In this document: positions 7,475 to 16,259 of the stretch, piece by piece
How the letters are laid out: each line of letters begins with the position of its first letter
Position numbering within the stretch: the stretch's first letter is position 1
Origin: Candidatus Saccharimonadota bacterium
GTDB lineage: Bacteria > Patescibacteriota > Saccharimonadia > Saccharimonadales > Saccharimonadaceae
DNA length: 64,000 bases
Direction: 5' to 3'
NCBI GenBank assembly: GCA_017540545.1
Contig: JAFYAV010000002.1
Location: forward strand, 242,588 to 306,587
Position numbers and translations under genes: made by a program
The notes under the pieces: model-generated
The model's input: only the letters and a program-made list of their open reading frames with translations
Database searches by the model: none
What the model was told of the DNA's origin: nothing

Positions 7475-9268
7475 TTACGGTGTCATATTTACACGCGCTC
7501 TTTTGCTAGCCCAGTTCTGCACTTCACTGAAACGGTCTAACGCATCCGTCAGCTCACTATTCTCAGAATATATTTGTGTATTCGGCATATAGCTATAGAT
7601 CATGGTCGACTGATAAATCCCGATTGCTGGCACATTCAACGCCCACAACTTCAGGAACGATTCATATTTTGTCTTACGTAGCTTTGCGTCCGTCGTCGTA
7701 CGCGCCACCACTAAAGCATCATCTACGAGCTCATCCGAAAAATTACTGAAATTCCACCCCGCACCGCCAGCTTGCGACGAACTATAATACACAAACGGAT
7801 CAGCGCTCACACCCAAGTCTATCTCGTAAACTAAGATGTCATAGTCGCGCGGACGCACTACGGCCGAAAAGAAATCCGCCCCAGTCTGTGATTCGTCATA
7901 GACTTTCATGTTCACCTCAAAGCCTAACTTTTTAAGTTGTTCGCCGAACCGCTCCGCCACACCCACTAGCTGTTCGCGCTTTGGCACGGCGATATCTAAT
8001 ATGATTTTTTCACCATTTTTATCGGCAATTTTTCCTTTCTCGTCAACCTTTAGTCCCGAGCTCGTAATCAGTTCCTTAGCCTTATCTACATCATATTTCG
8101 CCAGCTCCGGCATTTCGGCTTCTTCCTGACGCGCCAAAAACGGATAATCTAATATCTGCGTCTCGTCAATCCCCTCGCGTACTTTCGTAATATCGATTCC
8201 CTGCTGGATTGCCTGGCGCACTTTGACATTAGAAAGCTTGTTGCTTGCCGTATTTAAAAACGCATAAACGCCACCGTTTATTAAGGTGTTTCTACGTCCA
8301 ACCGTACTCGGAAGCGCCTCAGATTCGCCTACGCTCAGCTCCGCAGTAGCCATCACGTCAGCATTCTTCATCGCCTCAACAATACGTTCAGTGTTGCTGT
8401 AAGTTTTTAAGGTAAAGCTATCCAATCTCGTTTCTTTTCTGAAATACTTCTCATTTCGACTCAAATAAATGGTTTGCAAATTACCCCCCGCCATGCCCAC
8501 CGAAGTTTGCATAGCATTCAATATAAACGGCCCCGAGCCAACTGGATGAGTCGAAAAGTCATTCTCGTAAACCAACGCCGGGCTCACGTCGCCCAAAATA
8601 TGTTTCGGCACTATCGGAAACTCCAAGCTATCTTTGAAATCTACGTAAGCCGAAGGCAATGTAAACTCAACAGTCAAATTGTCCTTTTTCTCCACCTTAA
8701 CGCTTCCAAAATCTATCGCGATTGTAGTCTTAGCTGACGTATCGCCAATCAAGCCAACCGTATAAATCACATCATCCGCGTCAATCTCTTCCCCATCGGA
8801 CCAGACTAACCCCTCCTTTAGCTTCACGGTCCAAACTTTCATCTCCTTATCGGCGGTCACCGAATCGGCTAATTCGTTTTTTAAATGCCCCGTCGAATCC
8901 GGCGCAACTAAATTCGCAAACAATAATTTCGCTAAGGTCTTTTCAGAACTCGTCGTCGCATATAGTGGATTCATCGAATTTACATTACCGAGCGTCGCCT
9001 CACTATATTCACCACCTCTTACGAAAGCTTCCGTTTCAAAAGATTCGCCATACCAAGTATTCTGAGTTAACGCCAACAAAAACACTACCGTTACCAGCAG
9101 TGCCCATTCGGCCACCCAAAGACGCACCTCGCGTATGTTCGACAAGCGCCCTACGAAGCGCTCAGAAAAATGCTTGCCAGCTCGCTCGCCAAACTCATTA
9201 GCCGCCGTCACTACGCGTCGGCTAATCCTCTCCTTACTTCGCCCACTCTTTTTTTGTCTTATTTTCAT
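7475..9268 (-). CDS. Peptide ABC transporter substrate-binding protein (SBP_bac_5 family)
   Basis: 597 residues of the family 5 solute-binding fold (OppA/DppA type). The diagnostic start of the fold is present (GGEYSEATLGNVNSMNPLY, LAKLLFANLV, WTVKLKEGLVWSDGEEIDADDV). Instead of a lipobox it has a basic ~49-residue cytoplasmic tail and one membrane helix at about 50-69, so it should be held by an N-terminal anchor. Such proteins capture oligopeptides outside the cell for import, which fits an organism that scavenges amino acids. No permease or ATPase genes adjoin it. It is the last gene of the uvrC operon, 3 bp after secG. Confidence 0.9.
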   Translation of the reverse strand: MKIRQKKSGRSKERISRRVVTAANEFGERAGKHFSERFVGRLSNIREVRLWVAEWALLVTVVFLLALTQNTWYGESFETEAFVRGGEYSEATLGNVNSMNPLYATTSSEKTLAKLLFANLVAPDSTGHLKNELADSVTADKEMKVWTVKLKEGLVWSDGEEIDADDVIYTVGLIGDTSAKTTIAIDFGSVKVEKKDNLTVEFTLPSAYVDFKDSLEFPIVPKHILGDVSPALVYENDFSTHPVGSGPFILNAMQTSVGMAGGNLQTIYLSRNEKYFRKETRLDSFTLKTYSNTERIVEAMKNADVMATAELSVGESEALPSTVGRRNTLINGGVYAFLNTASNKLSNVKVRQAIQQGIDITKVREGIDETQILDYPFLARQEEAEMPELAKYDVDKAKELITSSGLKVDEKGKIADKNGEKIILDIAVPKREQLVGVAERFGEQLKKLGFEVNMKVYDESQTGADFFSAVVRPRDYDILVYEIDLGVSADPFVYYSSSQAGGAGWNFSNFSDELVDDALVVARTTTDAKLRKTKYESFLKLWALNVPAIGIYQSTMIYSYMPNTQIYSENSELTDALDRFSEVQNWASKRARVNMTP

Positions 9269-9271
9269 CTA

Positions 9272-9493
9272 TTAAACAATTAGAATTGCTAGAATCGACA
9301 ACACAAACGCTGTCACAATCACGATTGTCGCATTAAACAGAGATTTCTCAAGACCACGACGCTCGGTGTTAAGCTCGCCAGAGCCACCAAAACCTGCGCC
9401 AAGCGAGGCGCCCCGTTGCTGTAGCAAAATCAGCAATATCGCCAAAATCGCCGACACAAAAGCTGCAATATTCAGAAATACACCTATATCCAT
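9272..9493 (-). CDS. secG: Preprotein translocase subunit SecG
   Basis: 73 residues with the SecG plan of two membrane helices (about 4-25 and 50-72). They flank a loop with the family signature LLQQRGASLGAGFGGSGE. SecG joins SecY and SecE in the translocon and aids SecA-driven export. The length is normal for the family. The gene sits 4 bp after the PF04020-type membrane protein gene and 3 bp before the peptide-binding protein gene, within one operon. Confidence 0.93.
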   Translation of the reverse strand: MDIGVFLNIAAFVSAILAILLILLQQRGASLGAGFGGSGELNTERRGLEKSLFNATIVIVTAFVLSILAILIV

Positions 9494-9497
9494 AAAC

Positions 9498-9875
9498 CTA
9501 TTTTACACTAGGCATCGCTATATTGACAAGGAAGTTTATGACAGAGATTAGGATACAGCTACCTAACGCACCCCAGAAACCCATCGTCACGCCCGGAATA
9601 AGCAATATTGTCAATCCCACCATTGCCGCATTAACGAGTAGCGTGAACAGCCCCAAAGTCACAACAATTAGCGGTAAAGCAAGGATAGTTGCGATCGGTT
9701 TCACTACCGCATTCACCAAAGACAAGATCAAACCCGCCGACAAATACAGCCAAAACGAAGTTCGCATCCATTCGTATCCCTTCTCAAAACCGCCAAAGAA
9801 ATTAATACAGATGTACATCGCTATGCTAGATACTACCCAGCGAATTATAAATGAAGTTAATTGCTTCTTAGCCAT
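9498..9875 (-). CDS. Four-helix membrane protein, PF04020 (phage holin 4 superfamily) type
   Basis: 125 residues with four hydrophobic helices and the typical pattern of this family: a first helix ending in FFGG, then LILSLVNAVVKPIATILALPL and a Gly-rich third helix. Despite the holin name, chromosomal members are widespread membrane proteins of unknown role and there is no phage context here. The gene lies between the IMPase-like gene (13-bp gap) and secG (4-bp gap). Confidence 0.85.
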   Translation of the reverse strand: MAKKQLTSFIIRWVVSSIAMYICINFFGGFEKGYEWMRTSFWLYLSAGLILSLVNAVVKPIATILALPLIVVTLGLFTLLVNAAMVGLTILLIPGVTMGFWGALGSCILISVINFLVNIAMPSVK

Positions 9876-9888
9876 TTTTATCCTTCCT

Positions 9889-10668
9889 TTATTTATTTAA
9901 AACTCCAACAATCTCATCATGAATCAAACCGTTCGTTGCAAGCATCGTATCACAACGCGCTCTTTCAGAACCCGAAACATTGCTCACTTTCCCGCCCGCT
10001 TCTTCAACAAGCAATATACCTGCAGTCGAGCTTAACCGGATACTAGGCTTAATATTGATACATCCATCAGTCTTGCCCGACGCACACCAGGCCAACTCAA
10101 TCGCCGACGAGACAATCAACCGAAGCCCCCGCACCTTATCGGCTAGCCTCCTTTCGACATCTAATACCCGCTCGATCTCCTCCTCCGTATAATGAGCGGT
10201 CAAACAGAACGACACAATACTATCTTTTAATCCTTTGTTTTTTGCCACACATATCGGCTCGCCATCGCAAAATGCACCCTTACCTCTAATGGCATAATAG
10301 ACATTATTCGCACCCCAATCTAATACAATCCCCAGGAGTATTTCTTCATTACGCCTCAACGCTATAGAGGTCGAAAATAGCGGAATACCCGCCACAAAAT
10401 TAATCGTTCCATCAATCGGATCAATCAGCCATTGATATTCGCTACCCGTCTCATCAGCAATTTTTTCCTCGGAATATACCGAATGCTCTGGAAATTCTTT
10501 CTCAATAAACGACGTGATTCTTTTCTCCATGAACAAATCAACGTCAGTGACGATGTCATTTAATTCCTTAGTTTCGACACGTTTATCGCCAAGCTCTCCG
10601 GCCTCCAAAAACGCTTTTTTCGTTTCGCCAACCAATTCTTCTATCAGGTCGAATCCTATCTCTTCCAT
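9889..10668 (-). CDS. Inositol monophosphatase family protein, third metal Asp apparently lost
   Basis: 259 residues of the FIG/IMPase fold. The first metal motif is clear: SEEKIADE (Glu67/68) and DPIDGTINF (Asp83, Asp86). The second motif, normally WDxAAG, reads RLSSTAGILLVEEAGG, so the Asp expected to bind another metal ion is absent. Family members dephosphorylate inositol phosphates, fructose-1,6-bisphosphate or 3'-phosphoadenosine phosphate; the substrate here cannot be told, and activity may be altered. It lies 10 bp after the Nudix gene in the same operon. Confidence 0.85.
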   Translation of the reverse strand: MEEIGFDLIEELVGETKKAFLEAGELGDKRVETKELNDIVTDVDLFMEKRITSFIEKEFPEHSVYSEEKIADETGSEYQWLIDPIDGTINFVAGIPLFSTSIALRRNEEILLGIVLDWGANNVYYAIRGKGAFCDGEPICVAKNKGLKDSIVSFCLTAHYTEEEIERVLDVERRLADKVRGLRLIVSSAIELAWCASGKTDGCINIKPSIRLSSTAGILLVEEAGGKVSNVSGSERARCDTMLATNGLIHDEIVGVLNK

Positions 10669-10678
10669 TCCTGCTCCT

Positions 10679-11194
10679 TCAAATCTTTTTCATCTTTTCC
10701 AGCAAATACACTCTATCTGCATGAAAACTCGTCGGGTTGTCGTCGCTCCGGGCCATTCTAATAACCTCATCTATATCAAACCATCTCACGTCGGTCAGCT
10801 CTTCTTCCTGTATCGTAAAGTCATTCGCATCTTTATCGCATACCGTATAAAAGTACCTCGAAATCCGCGAATTCTCTTCTCTTTTCCTTAGTAGCCCTTT
10901 TTCCATTATGATCAAATCGGCCGGTCGCAAATCTAAGCCAAGCTCTTCCTTTGCCTCTCTGCATGCTGCATCTTCTATTTCTTCACCGCTTGCCACGTGC
11001 CCCGCCAGCGGCGCCCACTTGCCTGGGCTATATCTTTTGTTCATCGATCTCTTCTCGAGCAGTATCTGACCCCTCCCATTAGTAATGTAAATCGTTATTT
11101 CCCAATGTAACTTATTCAAATCGTGCGCCGTTTTTCTATCCAAAACTTCGCCCGTCTTGTCACCTTGCTCGTCAACTATATCTAAATATTCCAT
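10679..11194 (-). CDS. Nudix hydrolase, similar to IPP isomerase-type Nudix proteins
   Basis: 171 residues with a complete Nudix box at about 65-87 (GHVASGEEIEDAACREAKEE). The N-terminal layout (EYLDIVDEQGDKTG, then HDLNKLHWEITIYI) and KRSMNKRYSPGKWAP match the IDI-like Nudix branch. The likely reaction is hydrolysis of a nucleoside diphosphate derivative; isopentenyl diphosphate isomerisation is possible but not shown. GAGGTG precedes the ATG. It starts 4 bp after uvrC. Confidence 0.85.
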   Translation of the reverse strand: MEYLDIVDEQGDKTGEVLDRKTAHDLNKLHWEITIYITNGRGQILLEKRSMNKRYSPGKWAPLAGHVASGEEIEDAACREAKEELGLDLRPADLIIMEKGLLRKREENSRISRYFYTVCDKDANDFTIQEEELTDVRWFDIDEVIRMARSDDNPTSFHADRVYLLEKMKKI

Positions 11195-11198
11195 TTTT

Positions 11199-12479
11199 TC
11201 ACCTCAGGGCATCCTTGCGCTTTAATAATGTATGGTACTGGATAGCAAATCGATGGCTCTCCTCATCGATTCGCGCAATCAGCTTAGATATATGTCCATC
11301 TTTCGCCAGCTCCATCATCCGATAATCTTCCACCCCCTCGGGTATTACAATTCGCACGCGCGCATTCTTGCTATGATCTCCACTCTTGTCTCGCCCAATA
11401 ATCGGGATTTTTTCTGCCGCCACAATCCCCCGCACCGCCGAAATCTGCCCTACCGAGCCATCCAAAATAATCAAATCGGGCCGACCCCAATCTTTTAAGT
11501 GATTCATCCGTCGCGTAATTACTTCCCTCATACTCTCTGGGTCGTTGTTTTGCTGCTTGCGTAGCTTAAAGCGCCGATACTTCGTCCGGTCCGCTGCCCC
11601 GTTAATAAAGCACACCATCGAACCAGCCACGTTCTTCCCCGATTGATGACTAATGTCATATCCCTCAATTCGCACCGGCGGCTTATCCATGCCTAAAATG
11701 TCTTGCAACTCTTCAAGTGCCTTGTCCGAAGAGATATCTAGCAACTCCTTGTCCGAAAACACTATCTTTGTCCCAAGCCCCTTCAGGCCAAAGTATTGAT
11801 TCCGATACTCTGCTGCCTTCTCGTAGTCTCCCTTTTCCGATGCCTCATACATCATCTTCTCCATATCTCGCACTAGCTTCTTACGGTTTCCCTTCAGATA
11901 GCTAATCATTCGCCGCAACGATTGCTTGTAGTCGCGAGGCGTCATCTTTCCCACCTCAATCCCAGGGGTTAAGCCCAAATCGGTATTTAAAGTTTTTCTA
12001 CCATTATAAGGCTTATCATAATATGGGAAAATTCTCCGCAAAATCCTCAGCGCCCGCGTAATTGCCACTTTTCCGTAATATGGCCCAAAATACTCCGCCC
12101 CATCATCGTCCGGGTTACGCGTCATCGAAACATACGGCACCTCCGACCGCATATCTATTCGCACATAGCTCACGCTTTTGTCATCACGCAAAAGGATATT
12201 CCATTTAGGCATATATCGTTTAATCATTTCACTTTCAAGGAATAGCGCGTCCATCTCCGTATCTACTACTATCCAATCGGTATCGTCAATTTCGGCCACT
12301 AAAGCTCGCGTTTTTGCATCCTTACGCTCGGGCGATTGAAAATATTGCCGCACCCGATTGCGCAAAATCGCCGCCTTCCCGACATATATCACCTCACCCT
12401 GTGCATTCTTATGAAAATACACCCCCGGTTCTTTGGGGAGCTCTTTTAACTTCGCTTTCAGCTTCGGCGTAAGATTCAT
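11199..12479 (-). CDS. uvrC: UvrC-like excinuclease subunit lacking the C-terminal HhH domain
   Basis: 426 residues, against about 600 for standard UvrC. In order: the GIY-YIG nuclease domain (GVYFHKN...IYVGKAAILRNRVRQYF, about 19-47), the UVR motif that contacts UvrB (about 203-232, EKGDYEKAAEYRNQ) and the RNase H-like 5'-incision domain with Asp275 (YDISH), Asp340 (ILDG) and His409 (SHRFA). The protein ends at residue 426, where other UvrCs continue into tandem helix-hairpin-helix motifs. It should cut DNA on both sides of a lesion within UvrABC. It heads a six-gene operon and probably has a near-leaderless mRNA. Confidence 0.92.
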   Translation of the reverse strand: MNLTPKLKAKLKELPKEPGVYFHKNAQGEVIYVGKAAILRNRVRQYFQSPERKDAKTRALVAEIDDTDWIVVDTEMDALFLESEMIKRYMPKWNILLRDDKSVSYVRIDMRSEVPYVSMTRNPDDDGAEYFGPYYGKVAITRALRILRRIFPYYDKPYNGRKTLNTDLGLTPGIEVGKMTPRDYKQSLRRMISYLKGNRKKLVRDMEKMMYEASEKGDYEKAAEYRNQYFGLKGLGTKIVFSDKELLDISSDKALEELQDILGMDKPPVRIEGYDISHQSGKNVAGSMVCFINGAADRTKYRRFKLRKQQNNDPESMREVITRRMNHLKDWGRPDLIILDGSVGQISAVRGIVAAEKIPIIGRDKSGDHSKNARVRIVIPEGVEDYRMMELAKDGHISKLIARIDEESHRFAIQYHTLLKRKDALR

Positions 12480-12487
12480 ATGCTTTT

Positions 12488-12493
12488 ATTGTA
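12488..12493 (-). promoter_or_regulatory. -10 box of uvrC
   Basis: TACAAT, 8 nt before the uvrC ATG and only 2 bp from the T-run of the upstream gene's terminator. The -35 region must therefore lie inside that terminator stem. Confidence 0.5.
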
Positions 12494-12494
12494 C

Positions 12495-12520
12495 CAAAAA
12501 GCCACCTTTTAAGGGGTGGC
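12495..12520 (-). terminator. Intrinsic terminator upstream of uvrC
   Basis: On the minus strand GCCACC, loop CCTTAAAA, GGTGGC, then TTTTT. It ends transcription from the Ala-rich membrane protein gene, just before the uvrC start. Confidence 0.85.
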
Positions 12521-12543
12521 TAATTGGGATTAATCTTTATACT

Positions 12544-14316
12544 CTATTCTTCTTTGAGTAAGGTAGAAGTCGTAACGATACCTCCACCAATTTCCCCCAT
12601 CGTCTCTTTGATAAAGCTATCCATCTGCTTTTCAAACTCTTGTATGCATAGATTAACTAGCTGCTGATTGCCAGCATACTCTTTTTCGCACATCTTCTTT
12701 GCGAATTTCGGGAAGCTTTTCTTTAGAGAATTCGTGGCACTATCTACCAGTTTTTCCGCAGCATCCGCTACATTCACGGCATCTCCCGTTGGGGCGGAGA
12801 TGGATTTATCTTCGTAACCGATCTTTATATCAAAATCAAGCTTCGTACCATCACTAGATGTCGCATTACCCTTTGCGGCGAGCAACTCGTGAGTCCAACC
12901 CTTAATACCGAGCTTAACGCTCGCTTCAACTTTTGTCTCATCCTTCTTCTTTTTAATATCAGACGAGCTCGAACTGTTGTCAAAGCAAGACTCTAATTTT
13001 TTCGTAGCATCAAGTTCTGATACGTCATCACCAAACGACTTATACTCTTCTTCATTAGTTTTCACATAGTAATAAGTCAGACCATCGGCGCTTTCGGAAT
13101 CCTTTCCTTCCTCAAATTCGACAAACGGGTGTGCTTTATAGATGTCAGTAATCTTGTTCTTCGTTTCGCTACTCGAAATACTATCTAACGCTTCCGTTAC
13201 GCAATCATAGGTCTTCTTAGCGTTCTTGTCGCTGCTAAATGTACTGGCATCAATCTTATACCACGTCCCATCAATTTCCTTAGCAACGCCTTTGATGGTG
13301 TCTTTGAACAAATCGACGTACATCTCTACCATTTCTTTGTCACTAGCCGCGCTATCGCCGAACAATGAGGAAAGATCAAAATCATTGACCGCCTCTTCAA
13401 GTTTATCGATCTTGAAGAATATACCATCGCTCGAAATATAAGCACCAACCAAATCAACTGACAATGAATTATCGTCAGAAAGATTAACCGTCAAGCTACC
13501 ACTACCGCTAAAATTAGCCGCTTTGTTATCCGACTTGAAACTAAGCTTCATATTCTTAAAGCCGAGGGTATCTGCTTTTTTAGGCTCGATTGAAACCGTA
13601 CCATCAAATTGTCGTGCATCGGCCGACCAAATACCAGCCATCGCATCAGACAAAACGCGCTCTTTTGCCTCGTGCGTATTGTAGAAAATAATTCCACCAA
13701 TCGCAGCTCCTAATAGCAAAATCACTACAATAATGATGCCAATGATTAGACCAGTCTTTTTCTTCTTCGGCTTTGCCGCTTCTGCCACCGCTGGTGCAGA
13801 TGTTGCCACTGGCGTATCTGCCGCTGGCGATGTTGATGCTGGCGCCGCTGCTGCTTCTTGGGCTAAATCGGCAATCGTCGGTTCGGCTGCCGCAGGGGTC
13901 GCTGTAGCTCCCGTCTCGGCCGACATATCCGTCGCACCAAATGTGTCATCTTGCTTGGCCGCAGCTGGCTCAATTGTCTCCGTAGCATCACTCAATGGGG
14001 CCGTATCTGGACCACCGAAAGGACCTTCCGAAGACGGGTTTTCTCCAAATGGATTCTCGTCGTTGCTCACGCTTTCACTCCTTAATGCTTCTTCATTATT
14101 AAATGGTCCCCCTCCAAACGTCAGATTGCCAGTCCCGATAGCGCCCGTTAATGCTCCCGCATCTCCCGTAACTTCAATCTCCCCCTGAACTTCTTCAACC
14201 TTTTCGTCATCATAAACTAATGGATTATCTTTTATTGTCTCCTCCGGGTCAGCAATAAACTCTTCTTCAGCAATCGCCTCTTCGTCGAGAATTTCTTCTT
14301 GATCATCGATATCCAT
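12544..14316 (-). CDS. Single-pass membrane protein, acidic/Ala-rich cytoplasmic arm, unknown extracellular domain
   Basis: About 590 residues (ATG at 14316; a TTG two codons earlier is possible). The first ~185 residues are acidic, then Gly/Asn- and Ala/Pro-rich, and probably disordered. KPKKKK precedes a membrane helix (about 189-211). The rest (~380 residues) is probably extracellular, with repeated Ser/Asp/Lys stretches. An in-frame GTG at 14070 has a near-perfect ribosome site (AAGGAG, 7-nt spacing) and would give a shorter form beginning SNDENPF. The family is not recognised. It forms a pair with the small Lys-rich membrane protein 15 bp upstream and ends at its own terminator. Confidence 0.75.
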   Translation of the reverse strand: MDIDDQEEILDEEAIAEEEFIADPEETIKDNPLVYDDEKVEEVQGEIEVTGDAGALTGAIGTGNLTFGGGPFNNEEALRSESVSNDENPFGENPSSEGPFGGPDTAPLSDATETIEPAAAKQDDTFGATDMSAETGATATPAAAEPTIADLAQEAAAAPASTSPAADTPVATSAPAVAEAAKPKKKKTGLIIGIIIVVILLLGAAIGGIIFYNTHEAKERVLSDAMAGIWSADARQFDGTVSIEPKKADTLGFKNMKLSFKSDNKAANFSGSGSLTVNLSDDNSLSVDLVGAYISSDGIFFKIDKLEEAVNDFDLSSLFGDSAASDKEMVEMYVDLFKDTIKGVAKEIDGTWYKIDASTFSSDKNAKKTYDCVTEALDSISSSETKNKITDIYKAHPFVEFEEGKDSESADGLTYYYVKTNEEEYKSFGDDVSELDATKKLESCFDNSSSSSDIKKKKDETKVEASVKLGIKGWTHELLAAKGNATSSDGTKLDFDIKIGYEDKSISAPTGDAVNVADAAEKLVDSATNSLKKSFPKFAKKMCEKEYAGNQQLVNLCIQEFEKQMDSFIKETMGEIGGGIVTTSTLLKEE

Positions 14317-14331
14317 TAGCAAAAGAACCTA

Positions 14332-14631
14332 TTATTCCTCTTCGGCATCTTCTTCGATGTAGCGAACTTCGCAAGTAGTATGATTGCGTGCGCAAGCCTC
14401 AATGCTCTGATATTTGTTATATATCTCGCTCGAAAAGATGAAGAGCCAAACAGAAATACCCGCAAAGAGCACCATAACTACGCCGAACAATACAAAGAAG
14501 AATTTGTACTTGCCAGTTGCAACATGACAGTCGGGGTTGTTCTCTTTGTAGATACCAATTGGCAACGTCTTCTTGCTCGCAGCCTTCTTTCTTACAGTTG
14601 ATTTCTTTTTCGCGGCAGATTTATTTGCCAT
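14332..14631 (-). CDS. Small Lys-rich single-pass membrane protein
   Basis: 99 residues. A strongly basic N-terminus (AAKKKSTVRKKAASKK) is followed by a membrane helix at about 44-68 and a short tail with two Cys (ACARNHTTC) that ends in acidic residues. GGAGGG precedes the ATG. It is probably co-transcribed with the large Ala-rich membrane protein. The Cys pair could form an external disulfide. The function is unknown. Confidence 0.7.
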   Translation of the reverse strand: MANKSAAKKKSTVRKKAASKKTLPIGIYKENNPDCHVATGKYKFFFVLFGVVMVLFAGISVWLFIFSSEIYNKYQSIEACARNHTTCEVRYIEEDAEEE

Positions 14632-14777
14632 AGCTAAAATGCCCTCCTATAATTGTGCTTTAGCTTAAATATATCACAATTATTTTAAAATCCCAAAGTT
14701 TTTTCGTAAGCATTTTATGCTATCATATATATTAAGAAATACGCATAGTTTAAGGGAGAAGAAAGGCATCAGTACTT

Positions 14778-16073
14778 ATGCAAAATACTAATTGTAATAT
14801 TAAACTCATCCACGCTCGTCAAATTCTCGACTCGCGCGGTAATCCAACCGTAGAAGCGGACGTCATTCTAGAGAGTGGTCACGCCGGACGCGCCGCCGTT
14901 CCATCTGGTGCCTCAACCGGTGCCGGTGAAGCACTCGAACTACGCGATGGCGACAAAGATCGCTATGACGGCAAGGGCGTGCTTAAGGCTGTCTGGAATA
15001 TAAACAATAAGATCAGCGACGTTCTCGTAGGCAACGACGCTAGCGATCAACGCCAAATCGACCGCCTCATGATCGACCTCGACGGCACCGAGAATAAATC
15101 CAATATTGGCGCCAATGCCATCTTGGCCGTCTCTCTCGCCTGCGCCAAAGCTGTCGCGCACGCCAAGCGCATGCGCCTCTACGAATATATTGCTTCTATC
15201 GCCGGTACTTCTGGCGACATGAAGCTACCAATGCCAATGATGAATGTAATGAATGGCGGCGCGCACGCTGACTGGTCGACCGACTTCCAAGAATACATGA
15301 TTATGCCAATTAGCGCCGGCAATATTTCCGACGCCGTCCGCATGGGTGCCGAAGTGTTTCATTCGCTCAAAAGTATCCTCAAAGAGCGTAAATACGCCGT
15401 TACGGTCGGCGACGAAGGCGGCTACGCGCCATTTGTCAAAGATGGCAACAATGAGCCACTCGAGCTAATCAAGCTTGCCGTTGAGAAAACCGGCTACGAA
15501 CTCGGCAAAGATATCGTAATCGCGATGGATATCGCCGCTTCCGAATTCGCCAAAGATGACCACTACGAGCTCAAAACGAATGGCGATTGGAAAACTAGCG
15601 ATGACTTAGCCAACTGGTACCAGTGGATTATTGACAACTATCCAGTCGTATCTATCGAGGATGGCCTCGGCGAAAATGACTGGGGTGGTTGGCATATGCT
15701 CACCGAACGCTTCGGCGATCGCATTCAGCTCGTTGGTGATGACTTATTCGTTACTAACAGCAAACTACTCCAACGCGGTATTGACGAAAAATCCGCCAAC
15801 GCCATCCTTATTAAGCCTAACCAAATCGGCTCCCTTACCGAAACTATCGATACCGTCCTGCTCGCTAAACAAAATGGTTTTCGCTGCGTTATGTCACATC
15901 GCTCTGGCGAAACCGAAGATACGACAATCGCCCATCTGGCCGTCGGCCTCGGTACCGGCCAAATCAAGACCGGTTCCCTGTCACGCTCCGAACGCATCGC
16001 TAAATACAACGAACTCATTCGCATTGCCGAAGCTAACTCAAGACTCGGCCTCGAGAATCCGTTCAAACGCTAA
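14778..16073 (+). CDS. eno: Enolase
   Basis: 431 residues, the normal enolase length. It converts 2-phosphoglycerate to phosphoenolpyruvate. The family landmarks are present: the N-terminal [58 protein letters not shown], magnesium-binding acids in [13 protein letters not shown] and GDDLFVTN, catalytic Lys in [10 protein letters not shown] and the [10 protein letters not shown] loop. A ribosome site (GGGAG...AAAGG) precedes it and a strong terminator follows. Glucose-6-phosphate isomerase lies opposite, so two glycolytic genes converge here. Confidence 0.98.
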   Translation: MQNTNCNIKLIHARQILDSRGNPTVEADVILESGHAGRAAVPSGASTGAGEALELRDGDKDRYDGKGVLKAVWNINNKISDVLVGNDASDQRQIDRLMIDLDGTENKSNIGANAILAVSLACAKAVAHAKRMRLYEYIASIAGTSGDMKLPMPMMNVMNGGAHADWSTDFQEYMIMPISAGNISDAVRMGAEVFHSLKSILKERKYAVTVGDEGGYAPFVKDGNNEPLELIKLAVEKTGYELGKDIVIAMDIAASEFAKDDHYELKTNGDWKTSDDLANWYQWIIDNYPVVSIEDGLGENDWGGWHMLTERFGDRIQLVGDDLFVTNSKLLQRGIDEKSANAILIKPNQIGSLTETIDTVLLAKQNGFRCVMSHRSGETEDTTIAHLAVGLGTGQIKTGSLSRSERIAKYNELIRIAEANSRLGLENPFKR

Positions 16074-16100
16074 GCGCCGACGAAGCACAAACCAACAAAT

Positions 16101-16131
16101 ACACTCTCCGAATGTCGGAGAGTGTATTTTA
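16101..16131 (+). terminator. Intrinsic terminator of eno
   Basis: ACACTCTCCGA and TCGGAGAGTGT form an 11-bp perfect stem with loop ATG, followed by ATTTT. Read on the other strand it could also serve pgi. Confidence 0.9.
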
Positions 16132-16168
16132 ATCCCTAATTTTACCAAATTGCCACATCTGTTATGCG

Positions 16169-16197
16169 TTGACAATCTAGCTAAAGTGTGCTATAAT
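16169..16197 (+). promoter_or_regulatory. Perfect consensus sigma-70 promoter between eno and pgi
   Basis: TTGACA, exactly 17 bp, TATAAT. It points away from eno and into the tail of pgi, which lies on the other strand. It does not serve a recognised gene; see the adjoining RNA. Confidence 0.8.
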
Positions 16198-16203
16198 AGA
16201 CAC

Positions 16204-16243
16204 ATGACATTGGCGCCCCCTTGGACGAGGACGCCAATTTTTC
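16204..16243 (+). ncRNA. Possible ~40-nt hairpin RNA (or 17-codon ORF)
   Basis: Directly behind the consensus promoter, ATTGGCG (16209-16215) pairs with CGCCAAT (16232-16238) and is followed by TTTTTC, a ready-made terminator. The transcript would be about 35-45 nt. If it reads through it becomes antisense to the 3' end of pgi. An ATG at 16204 opens a 17-codon frame ending at 16257 (MTLAPPWTRTPIFLASA), which could be a leaderless small peptide. This is inference from sequence alone. Confidence 0.5.
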
Positions 16244-16259
16244 TTGCCTCTGCCTAAAA

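Noticed and set aside
9498-9875. Prophage remnant because of the holin-like family name
   Set aside because: No phage genes are near; PF04020 members are ordinary chromosomal membrane proteins.
13733-14188. Ala/Val/Gly-rich plus-strand frame
   Set aside because: It mirrors the Ala-rich arm of the minus-strand membrane protein and has no ribosome site.
15631-16257. 208-residue plus-strand frame overlapping eno
   Set aside because: It overlaps most of the eno 3' half in another frame; only its last 17 codons, behind the consensus promoter, are of interest.
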